A DNA stretch of 64,000 nt from Corynebacterium auriscanis (GCF_030408435.1 NZ_CP047046.1:354572-418571), one strand, 5' to 3'. Numbered from the stretch's first letter, positions 8,472-18,302 are shown. Translations and numbers: made by a program. The notes: generated by a model not told the origin, from the letters alone.

Positions 8472-9761
8472 ATGAGTGAGCAGTGGGTAGAGTCCGCGGA
8501 TCCCCGCCGACCAGCGAGGGAGCGGTTGCGGCATCTAATTCGTCGCACCCCGGGAGCGCAAGAGGCTGCCCGTTCGTTACGTCAGATATCTCCCCAGCGG
8601 GCTCTCGAGCGAGTTCGGGAAACGTCCATTTTTGCCCTGCAATGCGCAATTGCCGCGGGAATTGCGCTGCTGGTTGCGGAGCAGGTATTCAATCACCAAG
8701 CCGCGTTCTTTGCGCCCATCGCGGCCATCATCAGTTTGGGCTTGTCCGAAGGCAAGCGTTTGCGCCGCGGTTTTGAATTGGTTTTGGGCGCCGCGGTGGG
8801 AATCGGCATTGGTGATGCGGTGATCTCGGTGACGGGCACCGGGTATTGGCAGGTTTCCCTTGCAGTCCTCGCTGCCATCTTGAGCGCTACTTTTATTGAC
8901 CGTTCCGTCGTGGTTCCCATGCAGGCTGCCACTACCGCGGTTGTTGTGACTACCATCATTCCACCCGGCACGTCCGGGGCGATGGACCGCATGGTGGATG
9001 CACTGATAGGCGGTGTCATTGGATTGTTGGTGCTGGCGATCGTTCCAAATTCTCCGCTTCGTACAGCGCGCCGGGAGATGTCGCGCCTGATTGCGAAAAC
9101 ATCCTTGGTTCTCGACGATGTGGCAGCGGGTATGGAGGCTCGTGATGGAGATGCCATTTACGAGGCTTTGGAAACTGCCCGCGGCACTCAAACATTGGTC
9201 AACGCGATGCTGCAAAGTGTGGATGGTGGCTCAGAAATGGTCAGTGTTTCGCCGATGTATTGGTCGGCGCGGAGGCATTCACGGTCGATGAGACGCGTGC
9301 TCGTCCCCGCGGATAACCTCATGCGTAACGCCCGCGTGCTTGCCCGCCGTGCGGAGATCATGATTGAAGATGAAGTGCAATCCACCGAGGAGCTCATTGA
9401 CCTTATCCGGGGCCTTTCCGATGAGCTTGGCCGTTTGGCGGGGCTTTTCGCTACGGGTGGAACTAGGGGTACGCGTGAGGAAGCGATCAAAATCCCAAGT
9501 ATTGTGCGTAGCTTGCAGCGCTTGGCAGCACGAACGGGGATGGAAGCTGCCGAAGGCACGGGGTTGTCCGGTTCTGTGGTGCTCGCTCAGGTGCGTTCGA
9601 TGATTGTGGATGCCCTGCAGGTATGCGGATACTCCCGCAAGTCTGCGATGGCGGCGCTGGCCCCTACGGTGGAGCGCCCCTGGTTCGCCCCTGAGATTTG
9701 GGATGGGGATGACCAACCGTCTGGTGGCAACAATCGGGATCGTGATGACGGGGATGATTAG
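8472..9761 (+). CDS. FUSC/aromatic acid exporter-like membrane protein
   Basis: 429 residues from ATG 8472 (a TTG directly before it is an alternative). AGGAGG lies 15-20 bases upstream. After a basic cytoplasmic N-terminus of ~50 residues come six hydrophobic helices (about 50-200) with the Gly-Leu-rich pattern of FUSC/ArAE transporters, including an ISLGLSEGKRLRRGFELVLGA segment type that marks this family. The second half is a long helical cytoplasmic domain. Family members export aromatic acids or related amphipathic compounds; the substrate here is unknown. It follows the EEP gene by 9 bases and is likely in the same operon. Confidence 0.85.
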   Translation: MSEQWVESADPRRPARERLRHLIRRTPGAQEAARSLRQISPQRALERVRETSIFALQCAIAAGIALLVAEQVFNHQAAFFAPIAAIISLGLSEGKRLRRGFELVLGAAVGIGIGDAVISVTGTGYWQVSLAVLAAILSATFIDRSVVVPMQAATTAVVVTTIIPPGTSGAMDRMVDALIGGVIGLLVLAIVPNSPLRTARREMSRLIAKTSLVLDDVAAGMEARDGDAIYEALETARGTQTLVNAMLQSVDGGSEMVSVSPMYWSARRHSRSMRRVLVPADNLMRNARVLARRAEIMIEDEVQSTEELIDLIRGLSDELGRLAGLFATGGTRGTREEAIKIPSIVRSLQRLAARTGMEAAEGTGLSGSVVLAQVRSMIVDALQVCGYSRKSAMAALAPTVERPWFAPEIWDGDDQPSGGNNRDRDDGDD

Positions 9762-9851
9762 CGGAGGGACGATTCTGACAGTCGGTGAGGTTTACGCGCA
9801 TCCTTGCTGTGCCCGGCCGGCCCCCGCCATGATCACGGCTGGGCAGCTGAA

Positions 9852-10802
9852 TCATGCCCGTCGCACGAATTGCCCATCCCTTAGGTGCCGATAGAACGTG
9901 ACGCGAGAAACTGGCCGCGGATGAACCACACCATCGCGGACCAGCTGGAAATCCACCCCGCCGGCCTGCATTGCCCGCCCAGTCAACACGGTTGGTTGTG
10001 CCTGCGGCGCCCGTGAGGCTCGCCACTTTTCCCTCCACCGGCGTAGTTTGCCTGTTTTTTCTTTATCGACGCCCCGCGCTGCCGGCCTCTGCACAGCCGC
10101 AATTCCCGGTGCGTCCGCGGTGGCGACCATTCGTACACCAGCCTTGAAGGGGGAATCATTGCCCTGTTCGTGGTGATAGAGCACATCCGAATCCACTACG
10201 ACTTCACCGATCATTTCCTCGGTGGACTCATCGGCACCGCGTAATTCGGCTGCGCCCAAGGTAACCACGCTTTGGTCATCGCGGATTACACAGGTTGGCA
10301 GGGCTGGGGAGCGTAAGGCCCATAGGAGGGCTTGGGCGGGGGAGAGGTGGGCGTCGAGCCCCCAGGTAGTGGCAATGAGTGATTCCTGGCCTTGGGACTG
10401 GAGGGGGAGGAATGCGACCTCGACCCAGAGGGCATCAATGCGCATGAGCTTGGTGACGACGGCGGCGACGGCGGCATCGGAACCGCACACGATGATGCGG
10501 ACGGGTTCGGTGGTGGTGTGCGGGTCGGGTGCGGGGGCGGACTGATGGGCGACATCGGGTTGAGCCGCGATGTCGTCCAACGAAGGGGTGTGGCCCGTGG
10601 TGAAGGTAGCGGGAAGGTGGTCAAAGGCTCTCAGCTGTTGGCGGGTCGGGATCTGGTACATGTCCAGGGTTTGGGTGTGGTGCCCGGTGAAAGGGGCAGG
10701 CAATTCGGACGGGAGATGAAGATCCGGGTGGTTTTGGGCGAGATCCCCGCAGCGCAACAGATAAAGCATGGTGATGATGTTAGTTCCTCGGGGGAGCTGC
10801 AC
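9852..10802 (-). CDS. Hypothetical protein, faintly diacylglycerol-kinase-like
   Basis: 316 residues from GTG 10802; ATG 10769 is an alternative start with GAGG upstream. I do not recognise the family with confidence. The middle contains IIVCGSDAAVAAVVTKLM followed by a PLQSQGQESLIATTWGL stretch, which resembles in layout the GGDGTV and PLGTGN..A..LGL signatures of diacylglycerol kinase-like lipid kinases, but the key Gly-Gly-Asp-Gly is not kept. The C-terminus repeats a DG-containing strand pattern. No membrane segments are visible. If the resemblance is real, catalysis is probably lost. The gene is divergent from the surface protein and lies close to purA. Confidence 0.7.
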   Translation of the reverse strand: MQLPRGTNIITMLYLLRCGDLAQNHPDLHLPSELPAPFTGHHTQTLDMYQIPTRQQLRAFDHLPATFTTGHTPSLDDIAAQPDVAHQSAPAPDPHTTTEPVRIIVCGSDAAVAAVVTKLMRIDALWVEVAFLPLQSQGQESLIATTWGLDAHLSPAQALLWALRSPALPTCVIRDDQSVVTLGAAELRGADESTEEMIGEVVVDSDVLYHHEQGNDSPFKAGVRMVATADAPGIAAVQRPAARGVDKEKTGKLRRWREKWRASRAPQAQPTVLTGRAMQAGGVDFQLVRDGVVHPRPVSRVTFYRHLRDGQFVRRA

Positions 10803-11006
10803 TTTTGAAGGGAAGGTGGGGGAGGTTCTATTTTTGGCAGGTTGGAACCGATTTTGTTGAGGGGGTAGTTGGGGGTAGGTGTAAGCAGGTTTTCTACATA
10901 AAAGTTAAATCTTGGGATTATTTAAGGTTCTCTTCAGTGTATATTACGTTTGGGTAACAAAACGTCACTCCAAGACATGACATTCCTGAAGAGTAAGGAC
11001 CTGCGA

Positions 11007-12413
11007 ATGAAGAGCAACCGTCTGAATCGTGTGACCGTAGCTGGCATGGCTGCGACCTCCATCCTTTTTGCGGCTACTGGTGTGGCTGTGAACAACCACG
11101 TGATTCCTGCGGCTACCGCTGAATCGACCAACAACACTCTGCCGCTGACCTGCGCCTACGATGCTGGTATCGGCGGAAAGGGAACCATCAAGACTTCCAC
11201 GGCTGTAACTGTTGACATGCCAACCAGCGTTGCTGCTGGTGCAGACATTCCAGTCAAGCTTTCCATGGGTGACGTAGTCATTGAGTTGAGTGCTTTGAAT
11301 TTGGCAAAGAGTGTGACTGCTGGCAACAGCACCCTCCGCTTGGCAGTATCTCCCAATGCAGAGTTGGTTAGTGGGCCAGACAATGTCTCCCTTTCGGGTG
11401 GCGTGCTCACTGTCAGTAACCACCTGACGGCGATGAAGACAGGTGCGAAAACAGGTGCAGTCCAGGCGGCCCCGTTGAGCTTCGTGCTGAAGTCGACCGA
11501 TGGCAACACCGTCACCGTGGGTGCGCCCAAGAATGTGACCGACATGATCCTGAAGGCCAAGACTGGCTTAGTGGGAACAGTCGATGTGAACACCAAGTGC
11601 ACGACCGCGGCTACTTCGCTCAACAAGACGACGATTGAAGCTGAGGAGCCATCTGAAACTGAGGCCCCAGCTCCTACCGAGACTGAGGCTCCGGCACCAA
11701 CGGAGACCAAGAAGCCTACCGAGACTGAGGCCCCGGCACCAACGGAGACCAAGAAGCCAACTCCAACGGAGACCAAGAAGCCAACTCCAACGGAGACGGA
11801 GAAGCCTACCGAAACGGCAATCCCTACCGAGTCTGAGGCTCCAGCTCCAACCGAGACTGAGGCCCCGGCGCCCACTGAGACCGAGAAGCCAACCGAGACG
11901 GCAGCTCCTACCGAGACTGAGGCCCCGGCGCCCACTGAGACGGAGAAGCCTACCGAGACGGCAATCCCTACCGAGACTGAGGCCCCGGTACCAACGGAGA
12001 CCAAGAAGCCAACCGAGACGGCAACTCCTACCGAGTCTGAGGCTCCGGCACCAACGGAGACGGAGAAGCCAACCGAGACGGCAGCTCCTACCGAGACTGA
12101 GGCCCCGGCACCAACTGAGACCGAGAAACCTACCGAGACGGCAACTCCTACCGAGACTGAGGCCCCAGCTCCAACCGAAACCCCCAAGCCAACCGAGCCT
12201 TCCAGCTCCACGGATCTTAATAGCGACGAAAACGTGAACGGATCGGAGATCCTGGGCTCCGGCAAGGATGGATTCGTATCCTTCGTGAAGAAGATCTTCG
12301 GTGTGGATGAGTCTGAAGAGGCTAAGGAAGTTCAGAAGACCTTCTGGATGGCCTTTGGCATCAGTGGTGTCATCGCATTCCTGCTGTCGTTCGCGTTGAA
12401 GTTCTTCCGCTAA
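11007..12413 (+). CDS. Secreted surface protein with Thr/Glu/Pro repeat stalk and C-terminal membrane anchor
   Basis: 468 residues from ATG 11007, chosen because AAGGA sits 6-8 bases upstream and a proper signal peptide follows directly; upstream in-frame starts only add a non-signal extension. Residues ~1-38 form a signal peptide, then a ~180-residue beta-rich domain containing two cysteines (LTCAYD and NTKCTT). From about residue 212 to 395 is a stalk of 10-20-residue repeats based on PTETEAPAPTETEKPTET. A charged segment and one terminal transmembrane helix (FWMAFGISGVIAFLLSFALKFF) end the protein; there is no LPXTG. It looks like an envelope protein spanning the cell wall. The function is unknown. 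Confidence 0.85.
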   Translation: MKSNRLNRVTVAGMAATSILFAATGVAVNNHVIPAATAESTNNTLPLTCAYDAGIGGKGTIKTSTAVTVDMPTSVAAGADIPVKLSMGDVVIELSALNLAKSVTAGNSTLRLAVSPNAELVSGPDNVSLSGGVLTVSNHLTAMKTGAKTGAVQAAPLSFVLKSTDGNTVTVGAPKNVTDMILKAKTGLVGTVDVNTKCTTAATSLNKTTIEAEEPSETEAPAPTETEAPAPTETKKPTETEAPAPTETKKPTPTETKKPTPTETEKPTETAIPTESEAPAPTETEAPAPTETEKPTETAAPTETEAPAPTETEKPTETAIPTETEAPVPTETKKPTETATPTESEAPAPTETEKPTETAAPTETEAPAPTETEKPTETATPTETEAPAPTETPKPTEPSSSTDLNSDENVNGSEILGSGKDGFVSFVKKIFGVDESEEAKEVQKTFWMAFGISGVIAFLLSFALKFFR

Positions 12414-12556
12414 AACACGGCAGCGGCCTCTGATTCATCACGCCGCTGATTTCCCTTTGGTGCACACCGTCTCGCGCATGAGCGAGTGAACTGTGGGGGC
12501 AGAGGTACAGGTCTGCGCGTGGGCGTCGGGAATAAAAGTAGAAAAAGGGCGACCCC

Positions 12557-12588
12557 TAGCAGAAAGGGGGGAACGCCCCTTTCTGCTA
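12557..12588 (+). terminator. 13-bp perfect hairpin between the surface protein gene and purA
   Basis: TAGCAGAAAGGGG (12557-12569) pairs perfectly with CCCCTTTCTGCTA (12576-12588) around a 6-base loop, followed by TTTG. It is the best terminator candidate for the surface protein gene; it lies about 100 bp upstream of purA. Confidence 0.7.
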
Positions 12589-12688
12589 TTTGCCGTAGTA
12601 GAATGAGAGACCGTGTTTATCCCCACCAGGAAATGAAATGGCGGGGTGAATTGCATACAACAGTCGTAGAAAAGGACGTGTTCACCAC

Positions 12689-13978
12689 ATGGCAGCAATC
12701 ATCGTCGTCGGCGCCCAGTGGGGTGACGAGGGTAAGGGTAAGGCTACCGACATCCTCGGAGGGCACGTCGATTACGTGGTGAAGCCCAATGGTGGCAACA
12801 ATGCGGGCCACACAGTCGTGGTTGGTGGCGAGAAATACGAGCTGAAGCTGCTCCCTGCAGGCGTGCTATCGGAAAATGCCACCCCGATCATCGGCAACGG
12901 TTGCGTGGTGAACCTCGAGGCGCTGTTCGAGGAAATTGATGGGTTGGAGGCCCGCGGCGCCAATGCTTCCCGCCTGCGCGTGTCTGCCAATGCGCAGCTG
13001 GTTGCGCCGTACCACGTGGCTATCGATCGTGTGGCGGAGCGCTTCCTCGGCAAGCGTGCCATCGGCACCACCGGCCGTGGCATCGGCCCAACTTACGCAG
13101 ACAAGGTCTCTCGCGTGGGTATCCGCGCCCAAGACTTGCTGGATGAATCGATCCTGCGCCAGAAGATCGAGTCAGCACTGGAGCAGAAAAACCAGATCCT
13201 TGTCAAGATCTACAACCGCAAGGCCGTTGAGGTTGAAGAAGTCGTGCAATACTTCCTCTCCTATGCTGATCGCCTCGCGCCGATGCTCATCGATGCCACC
13301 ACGGAGCTCAACCTGGCTCTGGACCAAGGCAAGCACGTGCTTATGGAAGGCGGCCAGGCCACCATGCTGGACGTTGACCATGGTACGTACCCATTCGTGA
13401 CGTCATCCAACCCCACCACGGGTGGGGCATGTGTCGGTGCGGGTATTGGCCCAACCCGCATTACCGCGTCGCTGGGAATCATCAAGGCGTACACCACCCG
13501 AGTAGGTGCCGGGCCGTTCCCCACCGAGCTTTTCGATAAGTGGGGTGAGTTCCTGCAGACCACTGGTGGGGAGGTCGGAGTGAATACCGGCCGTAAGCGC
13601 CGTTGTGGCTGGTACGACAGCGTGATTGCCCGCTACGCCTCCCGCGTGAATGGTTTTACCGATTACTTCCTTACCAAGCTGGACGTGCTGACAGGCATTG
13701 GGGAGATCCCGATTTGTGTGGCCTATGACGTGGACGGTGTGCGCCACGATGAAATGCCGATGACGCAGACCGAATTCCACCACGCCACCCCGATTTATGA
13801 GACCATGCCTGCGTGGGAAGAGGACATCACCGGGTGCAAAACTTTCGACGAGCTTCCTGAAAAGGCGCAGGATTACGTGAAGCGCCTCGAGGAGCTATCG
13901 GGTTGCCGGATTTCTTACATCGGCGTGGGCCCAGGCCGAGATCAGACCATCGTTATCAACGACGTGCTGCAAAGTTAG
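12689..13978 (+). CDS. purA: Adenylosuccinate synthetase
   Basis: 429 residues, full length. It joins IMP and aspartate with GTP to make adenylosuccinate, the first step from IMP to AMP. The N-terminal GTP-binding loop [11 protein letters not shown] (residues 8-18) with the catalytic Asp, the [13 protein letters not shown] loop, [14 protein letters not shown] and the C-terminal GVGPGRDQT loop are all present. AAGGAC lies 13 bases before ATG 12689. It stands alone behind a strong hairpin. Confidence 0.97.
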   Translation: MAAIIVVGAQWGDEGKGKATDILGGHVDYVVKPNGGNNAGHTVVVGGEKYELKLLPAGVLSENATPIIGNGCVVNLEALFEEIDGLEARGANASRLRVSANAQLVAPYHVAIDRVAERFLGKRAIGTTGRGIGPTYADKVSRVGIRAQDLLDESILRQKIESALEQKNQILVKIYNRKAVEVEEVVQYFLSYADRLAPMLIDATTELNLALDQGKHVLMEGGQATMLDVDHGTYPFVTSSNPTTGGACVGAGIGPTRITASLGIIKAYTTRVGAGPFPTELFDKWGEFLQTTGGEVGVNTGRKRRCGWYDSVIARYASRVNGFTDYFLTKLDVLTGIGEIPICVAYDVDGVRHDEMPMTQTEFHHATPIYETMPAWEEDITGCKTFDELPEKAQDYVKRLEELSGCRISYIGVGPGRDQTIVINDVLQS

Positions 13979-14154
13979 GGGCGCGTTGGGTGCATCTAGG
14001 AGCGTTTGAGTGCGCTCGGCGCACACGGCGCGCTCGGTACGTTTGGTGTACCTAGTACTCCTGCGGTTTGCTCCCCAGTGTGCCGGGGCCTGTTCCTGGG
14101 GCGCCCATGGAAATTGTTCCCGTCCCGCCTTGCCTGAGATTTGGATCCTTCCGC

Positions 14155-14982
14155 ATGACTGAACATTCCTGGATTAATGATCTGCCGCACACCATCAGTG
14201 GCCCCGGCGATTTATCGCTGCGACGTGTGACACCCGAGCGTGCCGTTGAACTGCAGCGTTATTACGATTCGGTCCTGACCCCCGCCGCTCGCGCTGAACT
14301 GTTTCGCTTTTTTACTCGGCCTGTTTTCCCCTTAAGCTCCTTTATTACCGACGCCACACGCGTGACCTACACGCTCTACAACGGTGACTCGCCGGTGGCT
14401 CAAACGTCCGTGTATAACGCGGACGAGAAAACGAAATCCGTTACGTTTGGATACACCTTTGTGCTGCCGCGCGAAAGGGGAGCCGGCCACAACACCACGA
14501 TGAAGACCCTGCTGTTCCGCGAATTGGCCTCCCGTGGTGTGCGGGAGGTGTGGTTCCGTATGGATGAAGCCAACGAGCCATCCCGCCGCGGCGTGGAACG
14601 TGCTGGGGCACAGTTTTCTCATGTAGAGGACGCGCCCCGCGAGTACCCCGACGGCAGGGGGGGAACTTCCATATTCTTCCGTCGCCCGTTGCAGCAACCT
14701 GATTGGGTGTTTGCCGCCTCCAACGGATTCGCCGTGCGTGTGCAGAACCTCGACGAGTTAGAAAGTTTGACCCAAGTGGCTTTGAATTCGGGGATGGAGC
14801 AGGGCGTCGAATGGATTCAAATCCAGCATGCGCAGGAGCCAGAACTCTTTGTGGCCTTCGACCGTATGCCGGAGGGGTGGCGTGTCAGTACGGACGAGGG
14901 GCACGCGCAGGTGGTGTCGGACGTGCAGGACCAGGCGCTGGAAGCTAACCAAGCTGCGCGCTTGCTGGCGCGATTCCTCTAG
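14155..14982 (+). CDS. GNAT-family N-acetyltransferase-like protein
   Basis: 275 residues from ATG 14155. Earlier in-frame starts (14068, 14107) only add proline-rich sequence that overlaps an intergenic repeat-like stretch, so I prefer 14155, with low certainty. The middle contains a GNAT-like strand and helix pattern with an acetyl-CoA-loop-like RERGAGHNTTMKTLL (compare Q/RxxGxG/A) and a following EVWFRMDEANEPSRRGVERAGA segment that matches motif B of acetyltransferases. The substrate cannot be inferred. It is co-directional with purA and the nucleoside hydrolase gene. Confidence 0.75.
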   Translation: MTEHSWINDLPHTISGPGDLSLRRVTPERAVELQRYYDSVLTPAARAELFRFFTRPVFPLSSFITDATRVTYTLYNGDSPVAQTSVYNADEKTKSVTFGYTFVLPRERGAGHNTTMKTLLFRELASRGVREVWFRMDEANEPSRRGVERAGAQFSHVEDAPREYPDGRGGTSIFFRRPLQQPDWVFAASNGFAVRVQNLDELESLTQVALNSGMEQGVEWIQIQHAQEPELFVAFDRMPEGWRVSTDEGHAQVVSDVQDQALEANQAARLLARFL

Positions 14983-15028
14983 CTGCCTCCCGTTGGTGCA
15001 AGGCGGCGCTGCGGTAGCCTAGGAAGCC

Positions 15029-16387
15029 ATGAGAATCCCCCGCGTGGTTGCCGATGTCGATACCGGAATCGATGATGCTCTTGCCTTGATCTACCTCGCT
15101 CACCTGCATAAACAACGCGAAATTGATCTGACGGTTACTACCTCGGCGGGCAATTGCACGGCTCAAGATGCCGCCGCTAACTCCGTGGAAGTGCTGCGGT
15201 GCTGTGGGGTTTCTTTATCGACGCCCATCGTGCCCGGAGCTGCTTCTCCCCGGGAAGTAAAGCTCACCACTACACCGGAAACCCATGGGCCATACGGGCT
15301 GGGTTACTGGACCGCCCACCGTGCCGATCACACCCAGCACGGCACCGACCAGGACCAGCACGGCACCGACCAGGACCAGCACGGCACCGACCAGGACCAG
15401 CGGAGTTCTGCGCAGCGTGGGCGCGTTGCCGATCACACCCAGCACCGCGCCGACCAGGACCAGCACGGCACCGACCAGGACCAGCGGAGTTCTGCGCAGC
15501 GTGGGCGCGTTGCCGATCACACCCAGCATTCCGCTGAGGCTCGTCAAAAGAATTGTGGGGAGCTCGTCGGTTCAGCGGAAGGTTTTCCCGGCTGGGACGG
15601 CACGGCTCAATTGGCCATTGCTCAGTGGAAGAAAGCGAACCCCGACTATTTGCTGGTTGCCGGTCCTGCGACCAACATTGCATACGCTATTGAGCACGCC
15701 CCTGAGGTGCTTGAAGATTGCACTGTTGTCTTCATGGCAGGCGCTTTCGATTACCCAGGTAACACCACCGCAACTGCAGAGTGGAATGCATGGGTTGATC
15801 CGCATGCACTGCGGTATGCCTTGGAAAACTGGCCAAACACTGCGAAGCCGCCGCTGATGTGCCCGTTGAACCAGACGGAGAGAGTTCTGCTGTACCCAGA
15901 TATGTTGGCGCGGTGGCAACGCGCATTGGGGCAGGACGTGCAGGGGCGCAATACCTCGGAACAGCGTGCGCAAGGGCAACGTGCATTGGGGCAGGACGCA
16001 CAAGAAGCAAGAGGGCTGGAAACCGATGCGCTAGCACAACGTATATCGGAATCGGACGTCGATGGACAACGTGTGTCCCAGCACCCCTCCGAACTGGCGC
16101 AATTAATGGGGGACGCGCTCCGGTTCTACTTTGAATTCCACGACTCCGTGGGGGTGGGTTACTGCGCACAGATTCACGATCTTGCGGCGGCGCAAGTGAT
16201 GTTGGGCAAGGTGAACTACCGATCCAACATATTCGATGTGTTCGTTGAAACCGAAGGCGAACTGCGCGGAACCACAATGAAGCGTGACCGTAGGGACGAC
16301 CAGGCCGTACGGGGGGTGGTGGAGGTTCTCGAAGCTCTTGAACCCGAAGCAGTATTCCGAGAATTTGAGCGCATTATATTGCCCTAA
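15029..16387 (+). CDS. Inosine-uridine nucleoside hydrolase family protein with two repeat-coded insertions
   Basis: 452 residues, about 110 longer than typical family members. The N-terminal calcium/ribose motif reads DVDTGIDD (residues 9-16) and the C-terminal active-site loop has IHDLAAAQ. Family role: hydrolysis of the N-glycosidic bond of ribonucleosides. Between GPYGLGYW and the FPGWDGTAQLAI helix lies an insertion (about residues 97-170) made of QHGTDQD repeats and a second repeated block (RSSAQRGRVADHTQH). A second insertion (about 292-350) carries QRALGQD-type repeats. Both sit in loops, so the core fold may survive. The insertion DNA is open in several frames on both strands. Activity is uncertain. 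Confidence 0.85.
   Translation: MRIPRVVADVDTGIDDALALIYLAHLHKQREIDLTVTTSAGNCTAQDAAANSVEVLRCCGVSLSTPIVPGAASPREVKLTTTPETHGPYGLGYWTAHRADHTQHGTDQDQHGTDQDQHGTDQDQRSSAQRGRVADHTQHRADQDQHGTDQDQRSSAQRGRVADHTQHSAEARQKNCGELVGSAEGFPGWDGTAQLAIAQWKKANPDYLLVAGPATNIAYAIEHAPEVLEDCTVVFMAGAFDYPGNTTATAEWNAWVDPHALRYALENWPNTAKPPLMCPLNQTERVLLYPDMLARWQRALGQDVQGRNTSEQRAQGQRALGQDAQEARGLETDALAQRISESDVDGQRVSQHPSELAQLMGDALRFYFEFHDSVGVGYCAQIHDLAAAQVMLGKVNYRSNIFDVFVETEGELRGTTMKRDRRDDQAVRGVVEVLEALEPEAVFREFERIILP
15325..15535. repeat. Higher-order tandem repeat inside the nucleoside hydrolase gene
   Basis: A 21-base unit (7 codons, QHGTDQD) occurs three times in a row, then a larger block containing GTTCTGCGCAGCGTGGGC and GCCGATCACACCCAGCA plus further 21-base units is repeated twice. 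On the minus strand the same DNA reads as hydrophobic LVLVGAV repeats joined by APTLRRTP, resembling membrane-protein sequence. Confidence 0.9.
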
Positions 16388-16432
16388 AACTCTTCGCTCG
16401 CTCTTATTTCATTCATAACCTAGGCTGTTAGT

Positions 16433-18079
16433 TTGGAAGGGTTGAATGTTCATTTCCCAGTAGTAGTGAGGGTGTTTAGAGTTTTGAGGTTGTCGGGGAA
16501 AAGATCAGTCTGGGCCATGGCAATGACCACCATAGTGATGGGGAGTTTGATTTCGGCACCGGTGGCGTCGGCCCAAAAAGAAAGTACTGCAACGTGGAAA
16601 CCGTGCCCCAAAGCGGCGATAACGGCCCCCGATGCCCTGTGTACGACGTTCCAAGTTCCGCAGGACTACCGAAATCCCACAGGCAAGAAGATCACGCTGA
16701 CCATGAGCAAGATTCCTGCGACCGGGCAATCCAAGGGCGTAATCGCTGGGAACCCTGGCGGACCGGGCGGGGATGCGCTGGGCATGTTTGCTGGAAACGC
16801 TAGCCCCGATCCCTTTGGGGAGGCGCGCGTGACACTGCCGAAAGACGTGCGGGAACACTACGATCAGATCGCGGTAGAACCACGCGGGTTGGCATTCGGT
16901 CAACCCCTTACCTGCGGTCTGGATGGGCCAGCGGGCTTGGCTGGGCCGGTGTTATCGCCTGGGAATATTCGTGACTTGTGCAATATGAACCACCCAGGGT
17001 TGGTGGACTCCATCACTACTGCGAACACTGCGCGCGACCTGAATGAGGCACGGAAGGTGCTGGGGCAGGACAAGCTGAATCTGTACGGCGTGTCCTATGG
17101 CGGATTGCTCATGGCGACGTACGCAACGATGTTCCCCGGTCAGACTGGTAAGACCCTGCTGGATTCGACCGTGAGCCAAAAGAATCAGTGGCTCTCTTTG
17201 GAAAAAACGCGCGGGGCGCAGCGCAGGGATTCGCTCGAGGCGATGTTCCAGTGGATTGCTGATCGCGATGACACTTATCACTTGGGTAAGACCCCGATGC
17301 AGGTATACAAGCGGTGGTCCGATCGAATCAACAAACAAACCGGGGTTCCAGCCCAAATCACCCCGCCGGATATGGAACTGGGAGACTTGCCAGCTGGGCT
17401 TCGACCCCACGGCAAACAAGTGTTGCCCGTAGTGAACAAGAATTTGCCCGCAATGTGGCGCTTGTACTCCGGGTGGAAAACGCTGGAGAAGCTAAGCCCT
17501 GAGGCGACGGCGCGGGCACCCTTGTTTACCTACACCTTGTTCACTGGGTTGTACGACGAGTCGAAGTGGGATTCGGTGGCGACGTTCATTCGCGACGGCA
17601 AACTCAAAGACGATCCGAAGACCGATGGTGCGCAAAAGAAACTCGAAAAGGACCTCCAGAAGGATGAGAAGGCCCTTCGCGATGTGGCTTATCAGTCGTT
17701 GACGATGGGGACCGTGGAACTGGCGATCGTGTGCAACGAGAACCGCAACCGGATTGATTCGCGCTTGATCGCCCCCTACCTGGTGGATAAATTCACCGGT
17801 GGGGATGTGATGAAGAACTTGGCCACGCGGATGAGCAGTGGTCAGTTGTGCGCGGGATGGCCACTGCCCAAGCCATCGGTAACGTTGAGTTCTAAGCATT
17901 TGCAGACCAAGCCGCTGCTGCTGGGATACAACCACGACAGTGCGGTGACCCGGAAGGGTATGCGCGATATGCACGCAGTCATGGGTGGAGAGATGGTCGA
18001 GCTAGATGGTCACAAGCACGGTGTGCTTGTTCATGACACGGACAAGGTGGCGGATAAGGTGAGCGCTTATTTCGCTTAG
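16433..18079 (+). CDS. Secreted alpha/beta-hydrolase, tripeptidyl aminopeptidase-like
   Basis: 548 residues from a TTG at 16433; a GTG at 16466 is an equally possible start, because the reading frame has no well-placed ribosome site for either. A signal peptide ends near VASAQKES. The serine-nucleophile elbow GVSYGG (Ser about 221), the oxyanion-hole region GNPGGPGGD, and a C-terminal catalytic His candidate (DGHKHG) fit the SAP/TAP family that removes short peptides from N-termini. The C-terminal cap domain (TAP_C-like, with LCAGWP) is present. It probably acts outside the membrane in peptide nutrition. The gene ends just before the IS-rich island. Confidence 0.88.
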   Translation: MEGLNVHFPVVVRVFRVLRLSGKRSVWAMAMTTIVMGSLISAPVASAQKESTATWKPCPKAAITAPDALCTTFQVPQDYRNPTGKKITLTMSKIPATGQSKGVIAGNPGGPGGDALGMFAGNASPDPFGEARVTLPKDVREHYDQIAVEPRGLAFGQPLTCGLDGPAGLAGPVLSPGNIRDLCNMNHPGLVDSITTANTARDLNEARKVLGQDKLNLYGVSYGGLLMATYATMFPGQTGKTLLDSTVSQKNQWLSLEKTRGAQRRDSLEAMFQWIADRDDTYHLGKTPMQVYKRWSDRINKQTGVPAQITPPDMELGDLPAGLRPHGKQVLPVVNKNLPAMWRLYSGWKTLEKLSPEATARAPLFTYTLFTGLYDESKWDSVATFIRDGKLKDDPKTDGAQKKLEKDLQKDEKALRDVAYQSLTMGTVELAIVCNENRNRIDSRLIAPYLVDKFTGGDVMKNLATRMSSGQLCAGWPLPKPSVTLSSKHLQTKPLLLGYNHDSAVTRKGMRDMHAVMGGEMVELDGHKHGVLVHDTDKVADKVSAYFA

Positions 18080-18302
18080 CTCGGCCGGTAATAGCTTCAT
18101 CGCGCAGATGGGCTAGGCGGTCAACGTCGATAACCATCACGATGCTAGTTGCTTGTGTGTCAAGTGACTCCGACTGCACAGGGGCCTAGACGCGGCGTTG
18201 GCGTTCTGTGTGAATCCAGTGGTCTAACAAGCTTTCTCCGACGTCCAACTCGCGGGCGCGCCGGTGATCTGAACTGGCCCCGAAAGTTGGACTGGTTTAA
18301 TT

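Noticed and set aside
13979..14154. A short gene on the minus strand between purA and the GNAT gene
   Set aside because: Only 64 codons, GC-rich quasi-repeats (GCGCTCGG), no ribosome site and no recognisable features.
15199..15683. Several long open frames on both strands inside the nucleoside hydrolase gene
   Set aside because: They arise from the 21-base GC-rich repeat, which keeps all frames open; the sense frame alone continues into both conserved enzyme halves.
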